NCBI RefSeq assembly: GCF_040546025.1
Contig: NZ_JBEPNA010000001.1
Location: 434,001-498,000, forward strand
Direction: 5' to 3'
Length of the DNA: 64,000 nt
Origin: Marisediminicola sp040546025
GTDB lineage: Bacteria > Actinomycetota > Actinomycetes > Actinomycetales > Microbacteriaceae
The translations under genes and the position numbers were made by a program. A model generated the notes under the pieces. The model saw only the letters and a list, made by a program, of their open reading frames with translations. It searched no databases and was not told the origin of the DNA. This document shows positions 57,552 to 64,000 of this stretch, one piece after another. The stretch's first letter is position 1, and every line of letters begins with the position of its first letter.

Positions 57552-59162
57552 ATGAACCTCAACGACCTCAACGTCCGCAGCTTTCTCGAAGATGCCGTCC
57601 GCCGCAACCCGACATCGACCTTCCTGATCTGGGGCGACGAGGAGGAGACCTACGAGCAGTTCAATGCCCACGTGGACACCGCGGCCGCGTACTGGCACCA
57701 CATCGGGGTCCGCAAGGGCGACCGGGTGGCATTCATGGCCGACAACAGCCCGGGATTCCTCCATGCCTGGCTCGGCCTCGCGAAACTCGGCGCGGTGCTG
57801 GTGGCGATCAACACCGGATTCAAGTTCGCCGAGGCGAGCTATCTCGTTGAGCACTCCGAGGCCAGGTTTGCTCTGATCGACCCGGCGCACGCCGCCGTTT
57901 TCCGCCGGATCGAGCAGAGCGTGCCGTCGCTCTCGAGCACCTTCTCGCTCGGCCCCGCCGACGACTACGACGACTTCGTGTCGTCGGCAGCGCAGCTGAA
58001 CGGGCATGTGCCGGCGGTGCACATCTCCGGCGACGACATCATCAGCCTCATCTACACCTCCGGTACGACCGGCAAGCCGAAGGGCGTGATGCAGACGCAC
58101 CGCAACTACGTGCTCACCGGGCAGGCCTACCCGTACTGGATGAAGATGGAGAAGGGCGATCGCATCTACGCCTGCCTGCCCCTGTTCCATATCAACTCGC
58201 AGGCGTACTCGACGATGGGCGCGATCGGCGCGGAGGGCGCGATCGTGCTTGCGCCGCGCTTCAGCGCCAGCAGGTTCTGGCCGGACGTGCGCCGCCACGG
58301 AGTCACCGTCTTCAACTTCATCGGGGCGATGACGGTGATTCTCTCCAAAAGCGCACCCAGCGCCGAGGACCGGAACCACAAGGTGCGCGTCGCCTACGGG
58401 GTTCCGGCACTGCCGTCCGAGGTGCGCCAGGAAATCGAGGAGCGCTTCGGCATCGCGTGCATCTCCGGATTCGGGATGAGCGAGACCACCTACGGACTGC
58501 TCGAGCCCGTCGACGCCGAACGGAAACCCGGGTCGATGGGCGTGCCCCGATCCCATCCGGACCCCTCCGTGCCGCCCACCGAGGTCAAGGTCGTGGATGC
58601 GGATGGCGCCGAGGTGCCCGCCGGGACCATCGGCGAGCTTGTCGTTCGCAACGCGGCGATGATGCTCGGCTACTTCAAGGAGCCGGAGAAGACAGCCGAG
58701 GCCCTCGTCGACGGCTGGCTGCACACGGGCGACAGCGCCTGGCAGGACGAGGACGGCTGGTTCTTCTTCGTCGACCGCAAGAAGGACATCGTGCGCAGGC
58801 GCGGCGAGAACGTGTCGTCACTCGAGGTCGAGAACGTCATCAGCCAGCACGCCGATGTGATGGAGTCCGCGGTGATCGGCGTTCCCTCCGACCTCACGGA
58901 CGAGGAACTGTGCGCCTTCGTGGTGGCTCGCCCCGACCACGTGGTCGACCCGGCGGCGATCGTCGGCTGGTGCGCCGACCAGCTCGCCGCGTTCAAGGTT
59001 CCGCGTTACATCGAGGTCGTCGGCGCCCTGCCGAAGACACCGACTTCGAAGGTCGAGAAGCATCGCCTCCGCTCGGGAGACTACGCCGCGGGGACCCGGT
59101 TCGACGCCGGCATTCGCTCGACCAGACCCAGCACCGTTACGCCCAGCACCGTCACTTCGTAG
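57552..59162 (+). CDS. AMP-dependent acyl-CoA synthetase/ligase
   Basis: A 536-residue ANL-superfamily enzyme that activates a carboxylic acid as its CoA thioester via an acyl-adenylate. It has YTSGTTGKPKGVMQTHRNY (P-loop), GFGMSETTYG, WLHTGDSAWQDEDGWFFFVDRKKDIVRRRGENVSS (A8 hinge) and LPKTPTSKVEKHRL with the catalytic Lys. The substrate could be an aromatic, cyclic or branched acid. AAGGA 6 nt before the ATG at 57552 decides the start over ATG 57537. It is 22 nt after the ThDP gene. Confidence 0.92.
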   Translation: MNLNDLNVRSFLEDAVRRNPTSTFLIWGDEEETYEQFNAHVDTAAAYWHHIGVRKGDRVAFMADNSPGFLHAWLGLAKLGAVLVAINTGFKFAEASYLVEHSEARFALIDPAHAAVFRRIEQSVPSLSSTFSLGPADDYDDFVSSAAQLNGHVPAVHISGDDIISLIYTSGTTGKPKGVMQTHRNYVLTGQAYPYWMKMEKGDRIYACLPLFHINSQAYSTMGAIGAEGAIVLAPRFSASRFWPDVRRHGVTVFNFIGAMTVILSKSAPSAEDRNHKVRVAYGVPALPSEVRQEIEERFGIACISGFGMSETTYGLLEPVDAERKPGSMGVPRSHPDPSVPPTEVKVVDADGAEVPAGTIGELVVRNAAMMLGYFKEPEKTAEALVDGWLHTGDSAWQDEDGWFFFVDRKKDIVRRRGENVSSLEVENVISQHADVMESAVIGVPSDLTDEELCAFVVARPDHVVDPAAIVGWCADQLAAFKVPRYIEVVGALPKTPTSKVEKHRLRSGDYAAGTRFDAGIRSTRPSTVTPSTVTS

Positions 59163-59191
59163 CTTCCCCACACCGATCAGAAGGAGACCCC

Positions 59192-60187
59192 ATGACAACC
59201 GAGATGCCCACCACGCAGACGTCAACGCCCGACGTCGAGACCGTGCGAGAACTCAGCAGGAAATACTCAAACTGGGGCCGCTGGGGTGCCGACGACCAGC
59301 GGGGTACCCTCAACCACGTCACCCCGGAGATCGTCGCGAAGGCCGCGGCCAGCATCCGGTCCGGCAAGCGCATCTCGCTCGGGCTCAACTTCGACCAGAA
59401 CGGGCCACAGAGCGGCGGCGGGTTCGGCGGTCGCTTCAACCCCATCCACCTCATGTTTCGCGATGGGGGAGACATCGCCAACGGCACGGTCATCGATGAC
59501 TTCTACGGCGGCAACGACCGGCACATCCGCGGCACCGATGACATGATCATTATGCCGCTCCAGTCGGGGACCCAATGGGACGCCCTCGCCCACATCTTCT
59601 TCGATGGGCACATGTACAACGGATTCACCCCCAAGGCGGTCACCAGCAAGGGTGCCACCCACGGCGACATCGCCCAGGCCAAGAACCAGATCGCCGGGCG
59701 CGGGGTGCTGCTCGACGTGGCGAGGCTGAAGGGCGTGGACTTCCTCGAACCGGGGTACGCGATCACCGCCGAGGACCTCGAGGCGTGCGAGGCGGCGCAG
59801 GGGGTCACGGTCGGTCGAGGCGACTTCGTCATGGTGCGCACCGGCCAGATGGGCGACCGCAAAGGGAACTGGAAGGACTATTCTGCCGGGTCGGCTCCTG
59901 GTCTCGGGTTCGCGAGCGTGCCATGGGTGGCGGAGCGGGAGATCGCTGCACTTGCCACCGACACCTGGGGGATGGAGGTGCTGCCGAACGAGAGCCCGGA
60001 TGTCTTCCAGCCCCTGCACTGCATCTTCCTCGTCGCGATGGGGCTGTTCGTCGGCGAGATCTTCGACCTCGAGGACCTCGCGGCAGACTGCGCCGAAGAC
60101 GGCCAGTATGACTTCTTCTTCTGTGCCCCTCCGCTCCCGTTCACACGCGCCGTCGGGTCGCCGGTGAACCCGATGGCCATTAAGTAA
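59192..60187 (+). CDS. Cyclase family protein (PF04199-like metal-dependent hydrolase)
   Basis: A 331-residue member of the cyclase/kynurenine formamidase-like family. It has WGRWGADDQRGTLNHVTPE at the N-terminus, then the metal-site segment MPLQSGTQWDALAHIFFDGHMYNG. There Gln replaces the first His of the usual HxGTHxDxPxH motif (GTQWDALAH), so this is the divergent subgroup whose chemistry is less certain. VGRGDFVMVRTG and NESPDVFQPLHCIFLVAMGLFVGE are also family-like. Relatives hydrolyse formamides, lactams such as isatin, or lactones. AAGGAG is 6 nt before the ATG. Confidence 0.87.
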   Translation: MTTEMPTTQTSTPDVETVRELSRKYSNWGRWGADDQRGTLNHVTPEIVAKAAASIRSGKRISLGLNFDQNGPQSGGGFGGRFNPIHLMFRDGGDIANGTVIDDFYGGNDRHIRGTDDMIIMPLQSGTQWDALAHIFFDGHMYNGFTPKAVTSKGATHGDIAQAKNQIAGRGVLLDVARLKGVDFLEPGYAITAEDLEACEAAQGVTVGRGDFVMVRTGQMGDRKGNWKDYSAGSAPGLGFASVPWVAEREIAALATDTWGMEVLPNESPDVFQPLHCIFLVAMGLFVGEIFDLEDLAADCAEDGQYDFFFCAPPLPFTRAVGSPVNPMAIK

Positions 60188-61287
60188 TGGCGGCGGACGG
60201 GGGCTCTCGGCGGCGCATCCCGGTCGCCGTGCTCGCGGGCGACGGCATCGGGCGCGAGGTCATGCCGCCGGCGCTCGAGGTGGTCGAGACGGTCGGGACG
60301 CGGTTTGGATTCGACGTCGACTGGGTCGAATACCCGTGGAGCTGCGACTACTACACCAAGACCGGCGCGATGATGCCGAGCGACGGGATCGACCGCCTCG
60401 CGGAGCAGGATGCGATCCTGCTCGGTGCGGTCGGAGATCCGAGCCTGCCCGACCACGTGTCCCTCTGGGGGCTGCTGATCCCCATCCGCCGCGCATTCGA
60501 CCAGTACATCAATCTGCGCCCCGCCAAACTCCTGCCCGGGGTGGAGAGCCCGCTGCGACACAGCGACCGGGGGATCGACATCCTCGTCGTCCGGGAGAAC
60601 AGCGAGGGGGAGTACTCCGAGGTCGGCGGGCGCGTGTTCCCCGGAACACCGCAGGAGTTCGCGGTGCAAGAGGCGATCTTCACGCGCCGGGGCATCGAGC
60701 GGGTGGTGAAATTCGCCGCCGATCTCGCCCGGACGCGTGAGAGGCGCCTCATCTCGGCGACGAAGTCGAACGGGATCATTCACAGCATGACCTTCTGGGA
60801 CGAGGTGTTCGGGCAGGTCATGGCGGAGTACCCGGACGTCGAGGGCAGGCTCATGCACGTCGACGCGCTCGCCGCGCGCTTCGTGAGCCACCCGCATGAG
60901 CTCGATGTCGTCGTCGGTTCCAACCTCTTCGGCGACATCCTGACCGACATCGGCGCCGTCATCGTCGGAAGTATGGGAATGGCACCCTCGGCGAATCTCA
61001 ACCCGGAGGGTGTGCATCCGTCGATGTTCGAGCCCGTCCACGGATCCGCCCCCGATATTGCGGGCGCGGGGGTCGCCAACCCCATCGGTCAAATCTGGTC
61101 CGCGGCGATGATGCTCGACCATTTGGGTGAGGCGGAGTCGGCCGCTGCGATCCTCGACGCGATCCACGCGGTTCTCGGCGAGTCCGACATTCGTACCCCG
61201 GATCTCGGCGGGTCCGCGACCACGGCCGAGGTCGCCGCCGCCGTGCAGCAGGCGCTCGCCGCACAGGAGAGGACACCGGGAGCATGA
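60187..61287 (+). CDS. Isocitrate/isopropylmalate dehydrogenase family (tartrate/D-malate dehydrogenase-like)
   Basis: A 366-residue NAD(P)-dependent beta-decarboxylating dehydrogenase. It has AVLAGDGIGREVMPPALEV, then LWGLLIPIRRAFDQYINLRPAK and VRENSEGEYSEVGGRVF, the substrate region typical of tartrate/D-malate dehydrogenases. HVDALAARFV and NLFGDILTDIGAVIVGSMGMAPSANLNPEG carry the metal aspartates, followed by FEPVHGSAPDIAGAGVANPIG. The ATG overlaps the cyclase stop by one base (TAATG). It would oxidise and decarboxylate a 2-hydroxyacid intermediate. Confidence 0.93.
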   Translation: MAADGGSRRRIPVAVLAGDGIGREVMPPALEVVETVGTRFGFDVDWVEYPWSCDYYTKTGAMMPSDGIDRLAEQDAILLGAVGDPSLPDHVSLWGLLIPIRRAFDQYINLRPAKLLPGVESPLRHSDRGIDILVVRENSEGEYSEVGGRVFPGTPQEFAVQEAIFTRRGIERVVKFAADLARTRERRLISATKSNGIIHSMTFWDEVFGQVMAEYPDVEGRLMHVDALAARFVSHPHELDVVVGSNLFGDILTDIGAVIVGSMGMAPSANLNPEGVHPSMFEPVHGSAPDIAGAGVANPIGQIWSAAMMLDHLGEAESAAAILDAIHAVLGESDIRTPDLGGSATTAEVAAAVQQALAAQERTPGA

Positions 61288-61721
61288 CCGACACGGCCCC
61301 TGCCAGGCCCACCGCCATCCTCCGCGGCGAGGAGCAGGTCTTCTACGCGCACGCCCGACAGCGCGAAGTCGTCTTTCAACGCTGTGGCGACTGCGCTCGC
61401 GCAGTGTTCTACCTGCGCACGATCTGTCCGGAGTGCGGATCGGAGAACCTGTCCATCGAGCGATCGTCCGGGCTCGGACGGGTGTATTCCTTCACGACCC
61501 AGCACCGGGCGGCGCACCCCTTTTTCCAGCACGACGTCCCCTACACCCTCGTGCTCGCGGACATGGAGGAGGGATTCCGCCTGTTCGCCAATATCGTCGA
61601 CTGCGATCCGGAGCAGGTGCACGTGGGCCTCGCCGTCGAAACCGTCTTCGACGATGTCACGGACGAGCTGACCCTGCCCCGCTTCCGCCCGCGAAGCAGA
61701 CTCGGGGAGACGACAGCATGA
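61284..61721 (+). CDS. Zn-ribbon OB-fold protein (DUF35)
   Basis: A 145-residue protein with a four-cysteine zinc ribbon (RCGDCARAVFYLRTICPECGS) joined to an OB fold (GRVYSFTTQHRAAHPFFQ, VPYTLVLADMEEGFRLFANIV). DUF35 proteins bind thiolase-superfamily partners; in steroid side-chain degradation a DUF35 protein and the Ltp2 thiolase homologue together form an aldol lyase. It overlaps both neighbours by 4 nt (ATGA), consistent with a complex with the following thiolase-like protein. Confidence 0.92.
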   Translation: MTDTAPARPTAILRGEEQVFYAHARQREVVFQRCGDCARAVFYLRTICPECGSENLSIERSSGLGRVYSFTTQHRAAHPFFQHDVPYTLVLADMEEGFRLFANIVDCDPEQVHVGLAVETVFDDVTDELTLPRFRPRSRLGETTA

Positions 61722-62863
61722 GCATCAGCGGCAAGGTGGCCATCGTCGGCGCCGCGCAGGTCGACGTGTTCCGCACCGCGGGCAAGTCTCCCGCCGGTCT
61801 GATGGCGGTCGCCGCCAAGCGGGCGCTCGAGGATGCCGGGCTGCGACTCTCCGACGTCGACGGCCTCTTCACGTCGTCGTCGTACTACGCGATGCCCACC
61901 CTCACACTCGGCGAATACCTCGGGATCCATCCGCGCTACGTCGACTCGACCTCGATCGGCGGCTGCGCTTTCGTGGCCCAGCTCGCCCACGCCGCGGCTG
62001 CCATCGAGGCGGGACTCTGTGAGGTGGCCCTGATCGCCTACGGCAGCACCCAACGCAGCGACGCTGGCAGGCTCGTCAGCATCGCCGAGCAGTCCGCCTA
62101 CGAACTGCCCTACGGGCTCATTCACCCGATCGGCGCATTCGGTATGGTCGCCCACCGGCACATGGCCCAGTACGGAACGACGAGCGCACAATTGGCCGAG
62201 CTCGCCGTGTCGGCCAGGCAGTGGTCGATGCTCACCGACGACGCGCCCTACCCGACTCCGCTCACCGTCGACGAGGTGCTCTCCTCGCCCGTCATCGCGA
62301 GCCCCCTGCACAAGCTCGACTGTTGCCTCGTGACCGACGGCGGGGGAGCCGTCGTGGTGACGTCGGCCGCGCGGGCGAGGGACCTGCGGGGCGACCCCGT
62401 GTACCTGCTCGGCGCCGGCGAAGCGCAGAACCACCGCAACATCTCGCAGATGGCCGACCTCACGACCACCCACGCCGTGCACAGCGCCAACCGCGCGTTC
62501 GACATGGCGGGCGTCACGAGAAACGACATCGACACCGCCCACGTCTATGACGCCTTCACGATCAGCCTGCTTGTGCTGCTCGAGGATCTCGGGTTCTGCG
62601 AGAAGGGGGAGGGGGGCGCGTTCGTCGAGAACGGACGGGTCGCGCCCGGCGGCTCGCTTGCGCTCAACACCAACGGCGCCGGGCTCTCCTACACCCACCC
62701 CGGGATGCTCGGCATGTTCCTCGTGATTGAGGCGGTGCAGCAATTGCGCGGCACTGCGGGACGCCGACAGATTCCGGGCGCACAGCTCTCGCTCGTGCAC
62801 GGTATGGGGATGACCCTCGCGGCGCACGCGAGCGCAATCCTGTCCAACGAACCCAGCGCATGA
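61718..62863 (+). CDS. Thiolase-superfamily protein (SCPx/Ltp-like)
   Basis: A 381-residue protein of the thiolase fold lacking a full classical thiolase signature. The first active-site position reads SIGGCAFVAQLAHAAAAIEAG, with a Cys where many relatives of this branch have Ser. The C-terminal region has the NTNGAGLSYTHPGMLGMFLV histidine and LVHGMGMTLAAHASAIL. It belongs with non-specific lipid-transfer (SCPx) thiolases and Ltp-type aldolases. With the DUF35 partner it could do thiolysis or retro-aldol cleavage of a CoA ester; which one depends on details not resolvable here. GGGGAGA precedes the ATG. Confidence 0.9.
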   Translation: MSISGKVAIVGAAQVDVFRTAGKSPAGLMAVAAKRALEDAGLRLSDVDGLFTSSSYYAMPTLTLGEYLGIHPRYVDSTSIGGCAFVAQLAHAAAAIEAGLCEVALIAYGSTQRSDAGRLVSIAEQSAYELPYGLIHPIGAFGMVAHRHMAQYGTTSAQLAELAVSARQWSMLTDDAPYPTPLTVDEVLSSPVIASPLHKLDCCLVTDGGGAVVVTSAARARDLRGDPVYLLGAGEAQNHRNISQMADLTTTHAVHSANRAFDMAGVTRNDIDTAHVYDAFTISLLVLLEDLGFCEKGEGGAFVENGRVAPGGSLALNTNGAGLSYTHPGMLGMFLVIEAVQQLRGTAGRRQIPGAQLSLVHGMGMTLAAHASAILSNEPSA

Positions 62864-62885
62864 AACGACCGAAGGAGAACCCCTC

Positions 62886-63845
62886 GTGCAAACCTGTGAG
62901 CACCTGTCCATTACCGTGCTCGTCGACAACTACATCGACATGCTCATGCAGGACTCGCCCGGCATCCGCCGGCAGGGAATGGCCGAGCACTTCTTGCCGC
63001 GGCGAGGCACCCCGCTCGCTGAAAATGGCATTTCCTTTCTGATCAAAGCGACAACGGCCGGGCGTACGACGACGATCCTGTTCGATGCGGGGATGAGCGG
63101 CATTCCGATCATCCACAATGCCCGGGTACTCGGGATCGACCTGTCCGAAGTCGACCAGGTCGTGCTCAGCCACGGGCATCCGGACCACTTCGGCGGCATC
63201 TACGCGGCTCTCGAGGCGATCGGCAGACGGGTTCCGCTGATCGTGCACCCCTCCGCGTTCCACCCGCGCTCCATTCGGCGCCCGGACCTGATGATCCAGT
63301 ACTTCAACCGCGGCCTCACCGAGCGCGAGTTGACGGAGGCGGGCGCCGGCGTCGTCGCGGTGCGCGAGCCGCTGGAGATCGCTCCGGGAATCACAACCAG
63401 TGGCGAGATTCCCATCACCGTCGAGTTCGAGAAGGAGGTGCCGGCGGGACGGATGTCGATCCGGAACGGCCACGTGCATCCCGACCCCATCGACGACTAC
63501 CTCACCCTCATCATCAATGTCGAGGGCGTCGGGCTCGTCGTGCTCGACCCATGCGGCCACTCCGGGGTGCTCAGTTCGCTCGACCATGCCGCGAGCCTCA
63601 CCGGGGTGCGCCGCATGCACGGCGTGCTCGGTGGCTTCCACCTGGCCCACGCCGGCGTCACCCAACAGAAGATCGACCAGACCGTGGACGGGCTCGTCGA
63701 GCGTGGGCTCTCGCTCGTCTCGCCCATGCACTGCAGCGGGTTTCGTGCTCAGCGAGCCCTGGCCGAAGCGATGCCGGATGCGTTTGCCCTTATGACGGCG
63801 GGGGCCGAGCTGGTCATCGCCGCCCCACGCGACGATGCGAGCTAG
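62886..63845 (+). CDS. MBL-fold metallo-hydrolase
   Basis: A 319-residue metallo-beta-lactamase-fold enzyme with the metal motif LSHGHPDHFGG (HxHxDH) and later ligands in LGGFHLAHAG and SPMHCSGFRAQ. The N-terminal ITVLVDNYIDML and FLIKATTAGRTTTILFDAGMSG resemble the MBL group related to archaeal dihydropterin/RFAP-type enzymes. Hydrolysis of a thioester or lactone in the pathway is conceivable but not shown. The GTG has AAGGAGAACCCCTC upstream. It is the last gene of the visible operon, 22 nt after the thiolase-like gene. Confidence 0.9.
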   Translation: MQTCEHLSITVLVDNYIDMLMQDSPGIRRQGMAEHFLPRRGTPLAENGISFLIKATTAGRTTTILFDAGMSGIPIIHNARVLGIDLSEVDQVVLSHGHPDHFGGIYAALEAIGRRVPLIVHPSAFHPRSIRRPDLMIQYFNRGLTERELTEAGAGVVAVREPLEIAPGITTSGEIPITVEFEKEVPAGRMSIRNGHVHPDPIDDYLTLIINVEGVGLVVLDPCGHSGVLSSLDHAASLTGVRRMHGVLGGFHLAHAGVTQQKIDQTVDGLVERGLSLVSPMHCSGFRAQRALAEAMPDAFALMTAGAELVIAAPRDDAS

Positions 63846-63873
63846 GCAGGCTACGTCGAGACTCACCTGCCTC
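63845..63873 (+). terminator. Hairpin after the catabolic operon
   Basis: AGGCAGG (63845-63851) and CCTGCCT (63867-63873) form a 7-bp stem with a 15-nt loop beginning at the stop codon of the MBL-fold gene. No T tract follows. It likely ends the operon transcript. Confidence 0.5.
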
Positions 63874-63979
63874 CCTACCCGTTTGATCGACATGTGCACC
63901 GCCGCACCTCCGGCGTGCCTTGCCAAAACCCCATTTCATCAGGCATTTACACAGCTAACGTTCCAAAATGGTAAAAAGT

Positions 63980-63996
63980 AAGACAGTGTCTTGACA
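63980..63996 (+). promoter_or_regulatory. Second IclR-type operator overlapping a -35 box at the window end
   Basis: AAGACAGTGTCTT (63980-63992) has the same arms and 3-nt centre length as AAGACGTTGTCTT at 55789-55801. The right arm runs into TTGACA (63991-63996), a consensus -35 element reading to the right. The gene it drives lies beyond the window. The preceding 63874-63979 is AT-richer and holds no gene. Confidence 0.7.
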
Positions 63997-64000
63997 ATGC

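Noticed and set aside
55838..63845. Isatin or indole-acetate degradation pathway
   Set aside because: A cyclase-family protein, ThDP enzyme and CoA ligase recall it, but the cyclase motif differs and no dioxygenase or monooxygenase is present in the window.

Overview
The window is high-GC DNA packed on both strands with short intergenic gaps and frequent ATGA/GTGA/TAATG overlaps. The gene content points to an actinobacterium, most likely a Microbacteriaceae-like genus: an M1 peptidase, mscL, an FmdB-like protein, 5-formyl-THF cyclo-ligase, galU, a GNAT enzyme and tRNA-Ala in a row, cydAB with a fused cydDC, RNase J, DUF1206 and DUF2254 proteins, and a Mn/Fe- or Mn/Mn-type ribonucleotide reductase. 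The taxonomic placement is inferred from gene content, not from a marker gene. Many genes appear to be read from leaderless mRNAs, with a TANNNT -10 hexamer ending 6-8 nt before the start codon.

Layout. 1-6.2 kb: the end of a Pls/PosA-type NRPS-like synthetase, an M1 peptidase, a phosphopantetheinyl transferase that could load the synthetase, and a coiled-coil membrane protein. 6.3-10.2 kb: a large SF1 helicase-like protein whose ATPase motifs are eroded, with a small conserved-looking partner, then a duplicated REP-like palindrome. 10.6-14.9 kb: housekeeping block ending in tRNA-Ala(CGC). 15.2-19.3 kb: a SNF2 helicase plus SWIM zinc-finger pair placed just after the tRNA, with a somewhat different codon style. 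19.3-24.3 kb: ion channel, DUF2254 protein, hydrolase/TetR pair with a clear operator, and a BlaI/M56 sensor pair. 24.5-30.5 kb: cydA-cydB-cydDC, preceded by several BlaI-like palindromes. 30.6-34.7 kb: alditol oxidase, SorC-type regulator and a GlpD-like dehydrogenase, a polyol or glycerol module. 34.8-41.2 kb: DUF4349 lipoprotein, two aldo/keto reductases, two MFS exporters, a DUF1206 protein.

41.2-45.1 kb: ribonucleotide reductase operon with DnaA boxes and NrdR-like boxes upstream. The beta subunit has Phe108 where the radical Tyr is expected. The alpha subunit ends without the usual C-terminal cysteine pair, and a 23-codon reading frame ending CDSCQ begins on its stop codon. This is the most striking observation in the window. 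45.2-51.2 kb: universal stress protein, SulP transporter with divergent MerR regulator, RNase J and release factor 3.

51.3-64.0 kb: an accessory catabolic region. It holds a FAH-family hydrolase, FCD regulator, ACMSD-like amidohydrolase and deacetylase, then an IclR regulator divergent from a tightly packed seven-gene operon (ThDP enzyme, AMP-ligase, cyclase-family hydrolase, beta-decarboxylating dehydrogenase, DUF35 protein, thiolase-like protein, MBL-fold hydrolase). The same palindrome, AAGAC-N3-GTCTT, stands before the operon and again at the end of the window over a TTGACA box, so the probable IclR regulon continues beyond the window. The substrate is not identified; the enzyme set suggests CoA activation and C-C cleavage of an organic acid.
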